Shown: positions 10,197-21,247 of the stretch, one piece after another
Numbering within the stretch: the stretch's first letter is position 1
How the letters are laid out: each line of letters begins with the position of its first letter
Source: Trypanosoma brucei gambiense DAL972
Lineage: Eukaryota > Euglenozoa > Kinetoplastea > Trypanosomatida > Trypanosomatidae
Direction: 5' to 3'
Assembly (NCBI RefSeq): GCF_000210295.1
Contig: NC_026736.1
Span: forward strand, 1,328,022-1,392,021
DNA: 64,000 bases
Notes under the pieces: model-generated
The model's database searches: none
Told to the model about the DNA's origin: nothing
The model's input: the letters and a program-made list of their open reading frames with translations, nothing else
Made by a program: the position numbers and the translations under genes

Positions 10197-11966
10197 ATGT
10201 CCTCCGCTAATTCCATCCACTCAGAGGATGTGTCCCTTAGAGTCTCTGATGACAAATGTTCCCCCGCAGAAGCTGTGCGCGAATATATCAACGGCCTTCC
10301 CAAAGTTTTTGAAGAAGACTCGATGGCGCGAGGTGCGGACGGTGTGGTACATATCAGCGAGGAGCTGTCGCGACTTAATCGTGCAGATCTGAAACAATTT
10401 GCTTTGAGACAATTCCTTCGTTGCGAAGAATTACTTCATGAACTGCTTGATCAGGAAGTAGTACTTGGGGAAACGGTGGATGATCTGCAATCTGTTAGAG
10501 AAATGATGGAGGAGCGTGAGGAGGAGGCTGAGGCACTGCGGGCACAACTGCAGCGTGCGGATGAATCCAAGGAGACGCTCCTCCGTGAGAAGGCAAGTGC
10601 ATTGCGTCGCCTCATGGAAACAAAGAATGAGTTAGCGAGCCTTAGCGCAACGAAAGCAAACCTGCAGCGCATGCTTGACTTGCACAACAAAAAACAAGGC
10701 GAGGAGGCACCCGCTCCACAAGGGACTCCAGCTGCCACTACCAATGCTGCTGCTGCTGCTGCTGCTGCTGAAATGAGGAGGTGCAGTATGCCAAATGCCA
10801 ACGCGCAAGCGGGGCTGCTTAACCGTAACTTCATGCGTGCCAATTCATACGCCCCCGTCATGACGTCATTCTCCACGGCGTGCTCATTGGCGGTTCCTCA
10901 ACGTGTTGGACTTAGCCGCCGTAGTAGTTGTAGCAGCAATGCCACCTCATCGACGAAACTATGGTCAGGAGGTGCTAATCCCGTGGTTGAACGCAGCAAA
11001 AGTCCAGGAGACAGTAAATGGCGGCAACTATTCTTTGAGACGCGTCGGCAGAATGAACTGCTGCAAAGCGAGCTCAGTAAAATTCGTGCTGACCGCTGTT
11101 GCGTCGATACGGATGCTGGAAACGGGGAAGTATCGCAGACGGCACATGTTAACTTATCGTCATCGCAGTTGGCGGCTTCTTTGGCTGAGGTGGAGCGGAT
11201 GCGGGAGGAACTCAACAAGGAACGGGAAAAGAACCGGACAAGGAACCGCCTGGGAGCCCAATTGCTGCGCGACGTAGCATTTCTTGCGAGAAAAGTTCGC
11301 ATGTACGAGCAGGCGGAGTCTGCGTCGCTCCTCCATCGGTACAAGGATCTAAGTCTAACGAAGGATCAGCTAATGCAGGAGCTGTTCGAATCCCGCAAAG
11401 CCATTGCTGTATTAAATATGAAACTGAAGGAGTCAACAACAAGGGTGGGAAAGAAACACAACGGATCACAGTGTGAGGCCACAAGCCAACCGGTCATAGT
11501 CGAGGGTCTCGCCAATGCCCTCGAGGAGGCACTTCGTGATAATGAAATACTTCGCGAGGAGCGGGGGTGTTTGATTTCTGAGAAGCGGTTTCGAGAGGAG
11601 TCGTATCAGGCGGAATTGAAGAGCCGTGTGGTGGAAATGGAGAAATTAACTGCCGCACTGGACGAACTGAGAGGCCAAATGGCACAGTTGTGGAAGGGCA
11701 AACGTGGCACTAATTCCAACAGTACCGCAACTCCCGCTACGAAATTTCGCTCACCGTCGCGTAGCCTCCCACAAAATGGTGCACCAGCGGGGTTTCGCCT
11801 ATCAGTAGAGGATGGTGTTGTGAAGGTAATAGACGGAAGTGGCTGCAGTCCATGCACCAGTTGTTCCATAACGCAAAACAGCAACACCACTCCCATGAGC
11901 AATTGCAATAATGCAAAGGTAAAGCCGAAGCTGTCTCCAATGCGAAGCGCAGTGCCGGTGCTTTAA
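10197..11966 (+). CDS. Coiled-coil protein, unknown
   Basis: The protein is 589 residues from the ATG at 10197 (MSSANSIHSEDV). Five in-frame codons upstream begin with TTG and start exactly at the predicted acceptor, so they are not the start. Long Glu/Arg/Leu-rich heptad regions cover about residues 60-165, 275-420 and 435-515. They are separated by a Ser/Asn-rich linker holding an 8-alanine run encoded by eight identical GCT codons (10746-10769). The C terminus is Ser/Thr/Asn-rich and probably disordered. No enzymatic domain is seen. This architecture is common among trypanosome cytoskeletal, basal-body or spindle proteins, but location cannot be inferred. Confidence 0.85.
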   Translation: MSSANSIHSEDVSLRVSDDKCSPAEAVREYINGLPKVFEEDSMARGADGVVHISEELSRLNRADLKQFALRQFLRCEELLHELLDQEVVLGETVDDLQSVREMMEEREEEAEALRAQLQRADESKETLLREKASALRRLMETKNELASLSATKANLQRMLDLHNKKQGEEAPAPQGTPAATTNAAAAAAAAEMRRCSMPNANAQAGLLNRNFMRANSYAPVMTSFSTACSLAVPQRVGLSRRSSCSSNATSSTKLWSGGANPVVERSKSPGDSKWRQLFFETRRQNELLQSELSKIRADRCCVDTDAGNGEVSQTAHVNLSSSQLAASLAEVERMREELNKEREKNRTRNRLGAQLLRDVAFLARKVRMYEQAESASLLHRYKDLSLTKDQLMQELFESRKAIAVLNMKLKESTTRVGKKHNGSQCEATSQPVIVEGLANALEEALRDNEILREERGCLISEKRFREESYQAELKSRVVEMEKLTAALDELRGQMAQLWKGKRGTNSNSTATPATKFRSPSRSLPQNGAPAGFRLSVEDGVVKVIDGSGCSPCTSCSITQNSNTTPMSNCNNAKVKPKLSPMRSAVPVL

Positions 11967-14909
11967 GAAGGAAGGGGGCCTACATTAGTATTGATTAGAA
12001 TGAGATGAAATAACGTAGCTATATCCAGTGGGATTAACTGCTATATTATTGTTATTATTAATTTCATTTATTTATTTTTCATCAGTTTCCACATTTAGTA
12101 GACGTAGATGTAGACGACGTGAATACTTTTTGATCCGTCCATTCATTTACCTTTTTGATTGGGGTTTTCTTCTTGTTTGTGCTCACTTGTTTTTGTTTTT
12201 GTTTTTTTTAACCCTTCCACCCTTTTCACCGTTGTTCCTTCCGTTCTTTGGTGATGGAATAACCGGAAGGGCGACGTTTCTTCATTTTTTTTTCTTCCCT
12301 CTCTCTCTATCTTCTTGTGTTGTTTTCCTTAACACACAGGTGCAGCATTTTCCCCCTTAATGCAGTGCTGCTTTCATGCGGTTTCGATTTTCTTCTTTTT
12401 CTTTTTCTGTTTTTTTTTTTTTGTGTGTGAGGTGTGCTGGGATGAGGGATAATAACGTTTGGGGGGGAGGGTGGGAGGGTTGCAGAAATTATTATAGAAG
12501 GAAAGTGAGAGTGAACAGCAAGGCAAAAGGAAAGACAAAAGGAAAGGGAAAGGAAAGTTTTAAAGATTATAAAAGAGAGATGGGGGAAAAAAGGCAGGAT
12601 ATATATATATATATATTATATATAATATATAATATAAATTTAGTTGTGTGTGCCCGTATTTACGATCTGATACGATCATACATTAACCATTGTTTTTTTT
12701 TGTCACCTACCAGTTTTATGACATGAAAGGGAAAGAAAGAAAAAATAGAGAAGATGAATGTCACAATAAATCATTTAAGTAAAGAAAATATATTATTAAC
12801 GGAAGGGAGAAACAAAAGGGAGAGGAGGAAGAGGAGGACTTAAAAACTTTGTTGAGTTGCGGTGATGATCAGCGGTTTCTTTTTTTTTGTTTTGTTGATG
12901 ATGAGGAACACTCGTGCAAGCATAGGAGAGAGGGAATTGTTTCTTTTGTTTTAACTTTTTTTCTTTTTGAATTTCATTTTTAGATCTTATTGTTTTAACA
13001 CCCATTCTTTTCTTTTCTTTTTTTTGTGTGTGCTCGTTGTCGTTTCCTCTTTGATACTGTTTAACTTTTTTTCTTTTTTGCTAGTAACTTTTGTTACTTT
13101 GAGAAGACACACACTTGAGGTCATATATATATGTGTGTGTGTGTTTGGGCAGAAATGAAATAATGTTTTCGTATGAATTGTGATGTTGTGGTTAAAAAAA
13201 AAGAAATAAATGCAACACGGGAGTCAAGTAACAATAGACAAATATCTACACAAAACGTCTGGAGTCTTGAAGTGGGAGAATGAATAGCGAATCGAAATAT
13301 TTTGTAAGAGGAGAAACCACACGAAATGGCGTCGAAAGTGAAGTGAAACATGATTTGATATTAGCAAAAGAATCGGAGTGACGGTGCGAAGGTCATTTCA
13401 TTGATGGAATTGTTTGGACCTCGTGAGTTGAGGCACGGGAGTGCCGCAGCACTGCAATCTTCTTTTTTTCTTAATTATTTCTCCTCTATTTTTTATTTTG
13501 CTTTTTAAAAAAAAAAATGTTCCGTCGATGCCTTTCGTTACTTTGTTTCTTATCTTCTTCTTAGCTTCCGCCACATGAATTCTCCATCATGGCTTTGAGT
13601 TTCAAATGTTTTTACACACATGTTTTCCAGCACTGTTGTGTTCCCCACTGATTAATCACCCGAAGACGTGTAGATGTTTCCTACTTTTATATATTTATTT
13701 ATTGATACATATTCATTCATATATTTATGTTAAGACGTACATATATACAAACAAACAAGCAAACAAATAAAAGTATTTGTACATGTTTGACTCTTCGTTA
13801 TTGTGCGATACATATTTTCCATGAGTGAATTGTTGGCAGTCTCACATTAACTCGGAATCAACTACGCGGGAGCGAGTTATTATGGGCATCTGCTTTTTTT
13901 TTTAAAAAATCCCTCCTTGTTGTTGTTGTTGTCTTTATGAGTGTTCTGTGGTGAAGACTATTTCCCCCCTTTTATTGCTTTTGTTTCCTCATCTCCGCAA
14001 CATCCCGCAACTCCTCAATTACTTCAATAAAACAAAAACAAAAAAAGAAGGAAGAAAACACTTAAGTTTTTCTTTTCTTTTTTTTATTTGTTTAATGACT
14101 TTCCCTTTTCGTTTCGCACGATCCTGTTATGCTCACGTGCTGACATCTGTGGTCGGTGCAACATAATTCTGAACCCCTTTGGTCATATGAGAAATTCCGT
14201 ATCTTAGCGCAGCTGCTGTCATCTATTTTTTTTGTTCCAATTTCCTTCCTTCCTTCCTTGCTTCCTCTTGTTCCCTTTTCTTTACCCTCCTCCCCCCCTT
14301 TTTCAACCTTTTTAATGAAACAAAATGAACTGCGGCTCGCAAAGGTGAATGAATTGAAATATAAATGTATTGATGTGTGTTTGCTTCTTATGTTGCCGTG
14401 CACATCTTTTTTTAAAAAAAAATTTGTTTGCTCATTTTGTTCCCGTTCTTACTTCTCTTTTCACCTTGGAGCACTTGTAGACGGAAAAAGCATACCTCTC
14501 TTTATTTACTCCGCGTCCTCAACTCTTCGTGGTGGAGCCGTTGTTGCGAAGAAGGAGAACCAGCCGAGGCGTTACATAGAAAACAAGGTTGCCTCGCTGT
14601 GCGAAATAAAGAAAAAGAAAAAAGAAAGAAAGAAAAAGAAGAGACGCCTTTTGTGAATGCATATTGCAGCGGACGCGTCGCTGAAGGAGCCCACGCTTTA
14701 GTGAATTTAACCTTCCCTTTTTTCTCTTTCGCTCTATTGTGCGGGAGGTGCCCAAATCACGAGTAGGGGGAGGGGCGACAGTTACGTATACGGTTTATTG
14801 CGTCTTTACGCGTGTTTGGTGGAGTAGGTGGGGTATTCAACTTTTAAGATCACAGAATTGACCTGAAAAGGGACGCGAATTTTGGCTACATTTTTGAAAA
14901 GCGTGTTGA
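11967..14909 (+). other. 2.9 kb spacer, no convincing gene
   Basis: This is low-complexity sequence: T-tracts throughout, a G-rich patch near 12460-12480, a TA/TATAA region 12599-12635, and poly-T/A junctions near 13500 and 13895. An ATG ORF of 116 codons at 12376 reads through the TA repeat (IYIYILYIIYN) and is not credible. A pyrimidine tract at about 14710-14740 followed by AG near 14747 is the likely acceptor for the Rad51-like gene. No ATG occurs between it and the start codon. Confidence 0.6.
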
Positions 14910-16343
14910 ATGGCTAGCGTGAATGCTCCCACAACTCTCACCAGTGAGCTCTTCCATGCGCTTCCATGCCTGCGGGAGAATCCAACCGATAGTGTGCTCA
15001 CCGCCGCACTGCTGCAATATTGTCAGGATGAAGATCTGGTATCCGCTGCAGATTTACTACTGCGGTTGATGGTGGATCAACCTCATGTGCAGCGGCGTAT
15101 GACACGTTCTGTCGAGAATACACATCGACATATGCCGTTGCCTCAACCTGGAGATTTGCAGAACTTCACAGATAAGGTGCTACAAGCGCTATGCGATCGA
15201 CATGTGTCACAACTATCTGAAAACTCAGGTGCTGCTGGGAGGAGTGTGAGGGCTCGCGGTAGCGGTTTTTCTTCGGTATCAGTGAGTGTGTCGGACATGC
15301 TGGCAACTGCAGCTGCATGGGGAAATGATTCCGTGAAATTGGAGGGGCTGGCACCTTTGCAGCCAACTAACCGGAAAGTTCACTTCTTCCCAACAGGCTG
15401 CTCACTGGTGGACCGCCTGCTCGCAGGAACCCCGTCAAATGCCACGGGTGGTGCTCTTGAAGGCGGGTTTTGCGCTGGACTTCTCACGGAGGTGCATGGT
15501 GAAGCAGGAAGCGGAAAGACACAACTTGTATTACAGTGCTTATTCCAATGCGTTGCTAGGCAACAGTGTGCTCTGTATGCTGTGAATCACTTACCCGAGC
15601 TGTTGATCAGCTCAGGCGATGGTGTTGGTGACAACACGTTTATTGATAGTTTGCGTGGCTTTGCAACTGAAAAGGTGGCGGCTCTTTATATTGTGTCTGA
15701 GGGCGTTCCTGCCAGCCGACTTGGACCACTCGCAACAGGGGCGCTTCATAGAGCAAAAGCGATGGTCCTTGCCGCGGCTTCCCGTCAACCGTCTATTGAC
15801 GTGGAGCTTTTGAAGGCTCGTCTTGATGAATTCGTGACGGAACGAACTGTCGTTGCCGGTGTGGGGATTCGACCAGTTGATGGAGTTGGGGCGTTGTTAC
15901 GACTGCTATCGGATGGTACGCTGTCTAGTGCCTTCTCATCTTTAGGCAATGTTGGGGTGGTTGTTGTAGATTCCATTGCAGATGTAGTGGCTGGTGGATC
16001 TTCGGGCGAGGAGATGAACCGTTGGGAAATTTCCACTACCGTAGCATCTGTGGGGAGTTTGTTGAAGTCATTTGCAGTTAAGGAAGGGGCTGCCGTGGTA
16101 GTAACGAATCAAGTTCGCACGTCGCTATCTGTTTCCGGTGAGGGGATGATACGCCGCCACACACCAGTACCCGCGTTGGGGATGCAATGGGCCGTTGCTC
16201 CTCATGTCCGTGTAAATCTGCGGCGACCGCAAAATACGGCAAACGCATCGCGTCGGCAATTCACGATAATATGCGGCCCTGCTCACCAACCCGCATATTG
16301 CTCTTATTTGATTTGTAACGAAGGTATATGCAACGACGAATGA
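14910..16343 (+). CDS. RAD51-6: Rad51-family recombinase paralogue
   Basis: The 477-residue protein has the RecA/Rad51 ATPase core in its C-terminal two thirds. Walker A GEAGSGKT lies at about residues 197-204, preceded by the LLTEVHG strand. Walker B is at about 347-354 (VGVVVVDS), followed by the TNQVR motif near 399-403 and the PALGMQW...RVNLRR segment typical of XRCC3/Rad51 paralogues. Rad51 paralogues assist Rad51 filament formation in homologous recombination in the nucleus. In T. brucei they contribute to repair and VSG switching. The N-terminal ~150 residues and the insertion between Walker A and B are longer than in canonical Rad51, so it is a divergent paralogue rather than the recombinase itself. 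The label RAD51-6 rests on my memory of gene order on chromosome 3; the family call rests on visible motifs. Confidence 0.87.
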   Translation: MASVNAPTTLTSELFHALPCLRENPTDSVLTAALLQYCQDEDLVSAADLLLRLMVDQPHVQRRMTRSVENTHRHMPLPQPGDLQNFTDKVLQALCDRHVSQLSENSGAAGRSVRARGSGFSSVSVSVSDMLATAAAWGNDSVKLEGLAPLQPTNRKVHFFPTGCSLVDRLLAGTPSNATGGALEGGFCAGLLTEVHGEAGSGKTQLVLQCLFQCVARQQCALYAVNHLPELLISSGDGVGDNTFIDSLRGFATEKVAALYIVSEGVPASRLGPLATGALHRAKAMVLAAASRQPSIDVELLKARLDEFVTERTVVAGVGIRPVDGVGALLRLLSDGTLSSAFSSLGNVGVVVVDSIADVVAGGSSGEEMNRWEISTTVASVGSLLKSFAVKEGAAVVVTNQVRTSLSVSGEGMIRRHTPVPALGMQWAVAPHVRVNLRRPQNTANASRRQFTIICGPAHQPAYCSYLICNEGICNDE

Positions 16344-17026
16344 ATCGTGTTGTGCTGTTCCTTCGCTTAAGGTGTGGATGAATCGTTGGTGGTAAGTTAC
16401 TGAGGCGTGTGGCTGAGCCCTATCGGTGGCGTCACTACCCGTTTTGTCGTTATTGATTTGGTTCAACTCCCTCGCACCCCACATTTCCGTCGCTCCGTGT
16501 GAAGTGCCGCGGGGTGGGGATCGGTTAAGTGATGTGCAATGGGTTGTTAGAATTTAAGGAAATCACAGGTGTGAAAATTTGTACTTGCTTGCACTTATTT
16601 GGCTGAGGATGCGACGTGGGCGCCTGACAAATCGATTTTGGCAACGAGTGAAGGACATCTGTAGTCAGGAGGCGGAAAGCTCATAGTGATCATAAGGCTT
16701 AACTCCGCAGCAGTGCATGGAGGGAGGTTCCCTTGTCTCGCAACTTCCAGAAGAGGTTCGCTTTTTTCCTGAGGATCGGTTGGAGCTGAGAAAACTTTAT
16801 GGGAAATGGGGGGTCTGTGTCTGTGTCTGTGTGTGTAAAAGGTTCCACACGTGGGGCAAGAGTAAGTTTGTGTGTGTTTAACCGTTCCTCTATGCCAGTG
16901 TTTCTACAAATAAAATTTCGATATCTCCTTGTTTTGTTACCTTTTCACTCTTTCTGTGTATACACGTAATATATATATATATATATATACATGTATTAAC
17001 ACGCAGTTTCTGTTTGTCAGGTCGGG
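16344..17026 (+). other. 0.7 kb spacer
   Basis: No gene is seen. It contains a TG/CTG run near 16815-16835 and a TA run at about 16969-16989. The sequence GTTTCTGTTTGTCAG ends in AG at 17019-17020, an ideal acceptor only six bases before the next ATG. Confidence 0.6.
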
Positions 17027-18772
17027 ATGCTTTCTCAGAATGTGGCCAAAACGACGGTTCCGTCGTACTACATGATTCGGACGAATCTTCCGCATCGGAA
17101 GCCACAAAATCAGTGGGAAGGGGTGTACTACTACAGCGGCATAACGAAACGCCAGCGCCACCTCATTTTGCTGCATCGCAAACGTGAACGGGAGGCACAT
17201 ATGCGATCATTTAACATTTCACGGGCTTCTGTGCTGCAACGCCTGGAGCAACTCTCAGGGGACCGGAAGCAGGAGTCCCTACCACCACACGTTCGACTGG
17301 ATTTGGCGGTTCGTTTGGCGCAACATGGGCTCTATCAACAGGCGACACCTATTGTTGATGAACTGCATCACCAGAAAGCGCTCCACGCAGGTCATTACGC
17401 ACTCCTCATCAACGCACTAGCGTGTCCTCGTTTGGGCCAGCGGATTCTCCACTGTGACGCACAATGTGACCCGGCACTGACTTACAAACTACTTGGTGAC
17501 GAGAACGGAGAGGAGCGAGCACAAGAGGCGTACCGTTGGTTTGATTTAGCACTTACTTCTCTTGCGGTGGATTGTGGAGGACGCACACAACCGAGCCAGT
17601 TTGTTCCTTACTTGCCGCAGGGGACATCTGCAGCTAGCCACATTACTAATGCGCTTATGCGAACGCTTCTCACCTGTGGTTACACGCACGTGGCTGCCAT
17701 CCCCGACTCGGTGTACGACAGGATGGGTTCGATGGGTATCTCACCGACAATTAGCACCTACGAACTTGTTATGCTCGCTCTTTCACTTCAGGGAAACATG
17801 GTGGAGGCAGAGAGTATTCTCTCCTTTCTTCGTAGCCACCACAGTGAACACATAACAGTTGAAAGCTTTAACGCCCTTTTGTTGGGGCACCGTGAAGCGC
17901 GACAGTTCGACTGCTGTGACGCCATTTGGCAGGAACTTGTAGATCGCCGTTGGCCTCGAGCGAGCCCGCTGACCGCTGAACTGTACTTGCGTAGCATCAT
18001 GGACCACGCCAATACCCCCACGAGTGAACCGCTTCAGAGTTTTGCCAACATTAACGTAGTGGAAAAGAAAAAAGTCCCCCTCGTTTTAGCACAAATGGAT
18101 GAGTTAGGTGTCCCGCGTACGCACCTGTCGCGTGTATTGATGGATGAAGTGGAGGACTCGTTACGTAAGTTCCAAACATATAGGTCGCGCTTTTATGAAT
18201 GGGGTCGTGCGGTAAAACAATTTGACTTCATTGAGTTCCGACGACGTAACGGATGGTTATACGACCTTCACCTGATGAAGTGCACAACGAAACAAGTGGG
18301 GCCGCTGCGTGACTTCAACGATCCCGACGCCGTGCAGGGTGCCGTGGCGACGGCTGAGATTCCTGTATTCTTCAATGAAAGGCCAGCGTGGGAGCGGCCT
18401 CCCTTGGAAGAAACGCTTTACGTAACGACAAATAAGGAGCGGTATGACGACGTCCGTGGGGGTGACATTTACTATGACGATACGCGTGGTTTACATGACC
18501 GCTCGCCGACGTGGATGAATGAAGTGCCAGAAACACGGTACGATCGACTGTACGGCGTGAACCATCCAGACATCGCGAAGATTGGCATCCGCCGCCACCT
18601 GAATGTTGAATATGTGAACCGAAAGGAGGTTGTAGAGCGCGATGCGGCGCTTATGAAGAAAACATTAAGTAGTGGACGTCGCCTGCGGCACCGCGTGGAA
18701 TCATCGCGTACGCATCGCAATGCTGGTTCACTCTCCGGGATCTCTTCCACAGCAGGTGGTGGGTCACGGTAG
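17027..18772 (+). CDS. PPR-like protein, probably mitochondrial
   Basis: The 581-residue product has helical repeats in its first half that resemble pentatricopeptide repeats. The clearest is around residues 228-300, with phrases such as MGISPTISTYELVMLAL, MVEAESILSFLR, TVESFNALLLG and FDCCDAIWQELVDRRWPRAS. PPR proteins bind RNA and in trypanosomes act mostly in the mitochondrion, in the mitoribosome, RNA processing or stability. The second half lacks repeats, is rich in charged and aromatic residues and ends in a basic Ser/Arg tail, which suits a mitoribosomal component embedded in rRNA. No canonical long presequence is obvious. The start is supported by an AG acceptor six bases upstream. 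Assignment to the mitoribosomal small subunit is an inference. Confidence 0.75.
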   Translation: MLSQNVAKTTVPSYYMIRTNLPHRKPQNQWEGVYYYSGITKRQRHLILLHRKREREAHMRSFNISRASVLQRLEQLSGDRKQESLPPHVRLDLAVRLAQHGLYQQATPIVDELHHQKALHAGHYALLINALACPRLGQRILHCDAQCDPALTYKLLGDENGEERAQEAYRWFDLALTSLAVDCGGRTQPSQFVPYLPQGTSAASHITNALMRTLLTCGYTHVAAIPDSVYDRMGSMGISPTISTYELVMLALSLQGNMVEAESILSFLRSHHSEHITVESFNALLLGHREARQFDCCDAIWQELVDRRWPRASPLTAELYLRSIMDHANTPTSEPLQSFANINVVEKKKVPLVLAQMDELGVPRTHLSRVLMDEVEDSLRKFQTYRSRFYEWGRAVKQFDFIEFRRRNGWLYDLHLMKCTTKQVGPLRDFNDPDAVQGAVATAEIPVFFNERPAWERPPLEETLYVTTNKERYDDVRGGDIYYDDTRGLHDRSPTWMNEVPETRYDRLYGVNHPDIAKIGIRRHLNVEYVNRKEVVERDAALMKKTLSSGRRLRHRVESSRTHRNAGSLSGISSTAGGGSR

Positions 18773-19522
18773 GGTTACCGCCGTGTTTTGCGGGTTTTTT
18801 TTTTGCCTCTTGTGTTTGACTTATCGGTTTTGTTGGGGATTGTGTCTGAAATATCCTGTCGCCCATGTCTGTCTCCTGTAAATAATGGTCTTGGTACATC
18901 CGACGTGTGTCCCTTATTCGTTATCTTTTTTCTTTTTTTTTTCCCCCCCGGTGTTTCCCGTTGTCATTCTTACTTGTCACTGGCCTGCAGTGAAAGTGGA
19001 AAGAAAGAGGAATTTTAAGAGATGAAATCCCATGTTATGGTGGGCTGCGTTTCTTCCTCTTGTTGTTGGTGTTGTTGGCACCTGTTCGGCTTGGTTATGA
19101 GGAGGTTTTGTTCGTTCTTAATTTACCCGTTTCTTTTTTTTTTTTTACCACTCAGTGGCATCTGGGGGCTGTTTGGCGTGCTGCTGCATTTTTTCGCTTT
19201 TAGATGCCTTTGCTCCCTATTATTTATTCTTCTTTCATTCCGCTACACACTTTTACATCTCCTGTTTCCCTTCTTCACAATAGGGTAAGACGTTTTTACG
19301 GCATAAGAAAGGTTCAGAAGTACACACAAACGCGAAGCGAAGTGGTGGGCATAGAAAGCGGTAGCGAAGGAGGGAACATCCAAAATAAAGGTATTAGTAG
19401 AAGCGAGGAAGAACTTAGCTTATCCTTCCTCTTTTTTTTTCTTTTCAATATTGTTTAATTTGTTTCCATTTTGCTTCCGTTGAAACTTATTATTCGCACC
19501 ACAAAACATACCTTCTCACGCA
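18773..19522 (+). other. 0.75 kb spacer with AG-free stretch before start
   Basis: No gene is seen. Strong T-tracts lie at 19130-19146 and 19423-19443. From 19419 to 19535 there is no AG dinucleotide, so the acceptor for the next gene must be at or upstream of 19417-19418 if its ATG at 19523 is used. Confidence 0.6.
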
Positions 19523-21247
19523 ATGGGGCGTGGAAAGGGGCGTGGGAAGAACATTGACATTACCAAGAGTTTCTTCCAGCAAGCGGGATCGTTGGGTCGT
19601 GTTTCAGTCCAGCTCTCTCCAACTCGGGTTATTTCGGTAGGTGAGGACGAGATCAGCCCAACGAATGGTAGCAGAGCGGCTTTACAGCTGTGGCGAGATG
19701 ACGGGACGGAGGTGGCGTTGAAATTGTGTCAGAATTGGAGGCAGGGTACATGTAATAGTCAAGGAGCTTGTAGTAATGCCCATGTGCTGGCATATCACAG
19801 CCAGATGCCTATGCCCAATATGGTGGGTGTGATGAATGCTTTTACACCCATTCCAATGCCTTCAACCGGCCCACGTGACAATTCCGAGAAATCGGTCTCA
19901 CCTAAATGTTTACACCGGCCCCAGCTGCCACACCAACAACCACAAGGTGCCGTGGTTGATCCCGGCCGTGCAGCAGAACATAAGGTTAACAGTAACACCA
20001 CAAACACAACAAGCCACGGTACACTCATTCCTGCACCTAGGAGTCAACAGAACAATCGGCAACTTTACGCGGCAAACAATAGTTCTGCACCTTCAGGCGT
20101 ACGTGCTACCAACACAACCTGGGGGCGTGAGGCCCTTGGACCTGACAACCACTACGGAAGCCAACAGCAGACTCATAATCCTCAACCGCAACCGCAACAT
20201 CAACCGCAACAACAACAACAACAGCAACAGCTGCAGCAGCTTGCGACTCAACCCCGAGGTGCGTGGAATGTGTTGCAGCCTAACGATGATGGTAGACGAC
20301 AGGCGGCGGGTGTTGTTTTAAGTGCTGCATATCTTGACAAATTGAATCAGAGACCAAAGGACAAGTGCGAGCTCGTGAAGCAGAAGGCTGCGAACAGTCA
20401 AAATAGCAGTAGTTTCAGCGGTAACAATAGTTTGAACAGGGGGAGCGCTCCGCGCCACCAACCATCCCGAAGCCCAACAGGGCCCCGAAGGGAAGACACG
20501 TGGGCAAGTGTTGCGGCGTTAAACCATTCAAACGGAGCTTCCGTCATTTGGGGCGATGGTGGTGTACAAATGTGGGATTTGATGTTGAATAATACCGCCG
20601 CCTCGCCAACCCCATCGCAGACCAGTGGTGTTAATCAACCGGCTTTGGGTCGTGATTTAAATACTGCTGCACTGAGACCAAATTCGGGCCAGTTGTGGTC
20701 ATCCCTTGCTTCCAATGGTCGGCAACGGAGTGTCAACAACAATGCGGTCCCCAGCGCCACTATTAACAACAACAACAACAACAGCAGCATGAACAGTGGT
20801 GGTTTCATCAGCGTAAACACCAGCCCCAACATCGGGAATAACAACAGCCCTCAGCAATGCTCCAGCAATAACGGTAATGGTGGTATAACTGGTGGAAGCA
20901 GAACCTCAAGTGCCGCTGCGTCTTCTGAAGCTCTGAAAAACCAACTGTTGCGAGCGTTGGTGGGTGGAGGAGCGGAAGCTGATGAACTCACTTCTCCTCC
21001 TCCTCCTCCTCTTCCCCGAGCAGAAGTTGCGCACAGTCGAGTGAGCAGCGGTATCGTTAGCATAAACACGGGTGCACCATCGGTTGGTTGTACTGCTGAA
21101 GGCATAAAATCGGGTGTGTTGTTAAGTTTATTAGGGAATGATGGAGATGGCGGAGTAATGCATGGGATGATGCCACCACAACCGCCTCCCCTTCAGGACG
21201 GTACTCACAAGATCCAACATTTGATGGCGCTGCTAACCACAGAATAG
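19523..21247 (+). CDS. ZC3H8: CCCH zinc-finger protein, N/Q-rich
   Basis: The 574-residue protein has one CCCH finger, C69-x7-C77-x5-C83-x3-H87 (CQNWRQGTCNSQGACSNAH), the spacing class typical of RNA-binding CCCH proteins. The N terminus is basic and Gly/Lys-rich. After the finger the protein is dominated by Asn, Gln, Ser and Pro, with a Q-rich run near residue 230 and N-runs near residue 415. Such prion-like regions are common in proteins of mRNA granules. Short conserved-looking tryptophan motifs (WAS, VIWGDGG, QMWDLM) might be protein-binding sites. A cytoplasmic role in mRNA fate is the reasonable expectation. The ZC3H8 name is recalled from chromosome order and is less certain than the family. 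A 4.6 kb gene-free stretch follows. Confidence 0.83.
   Translation: MGRGKGRGKNIDITKSFFQQAGSLGRVSVQLSPTRVISVGEDEISPTNGSRAALQLWRDDGTEVALKLCQNWRQGTCNSQGACSNAHVLAYHSQMPMPNMVGVMNAFTPIPMPSTGPRDNSEKSVSPKCLHRPQLPHQQPQGAVVDPGRAAEHKVNSNTTNTTSHGTLIPAPRSQQNNRQLYAANNSSAPSGVRATNTTWGREALGPDNHYGSQQQTHNPQPQPQHQPQQQQQQQQLQQLATQPRGAWNVLQPNDDGRRQAAGVVLSAAYLDKLNQRPKDKCELVKQKAANSQNSSSFSGNNSLNRGSAPRHQPSRSPTGPRREDTWASVAALNHSNGASVIWGDGGVQMWDLMLNNTAASPTPSQTSGVNQPALGRDLNTAALRPNSGQLWSSLASNGRQRSVNNNAVPSATINNNNNNSSMNSGGFISVNTSPNIGNNNSPQQCSSNNGNGGITGGSRTSSAAASSEALKNQLLRALVGGGAEADELTSPPPPPLPRAEVAHSRVSSGIVSINTGAPSVGCTAEGIKSGVLLSLLGNDGDGGVMHGMMPPQPPPLQDGTHKIQHLMALLTTE

Noticed and set aside
12376..12726. 116-codon ATG ORF
   Set aside because: It is low-complexity, reads through a TA microsatellite, and lies in a spacer without a matching acceptor.
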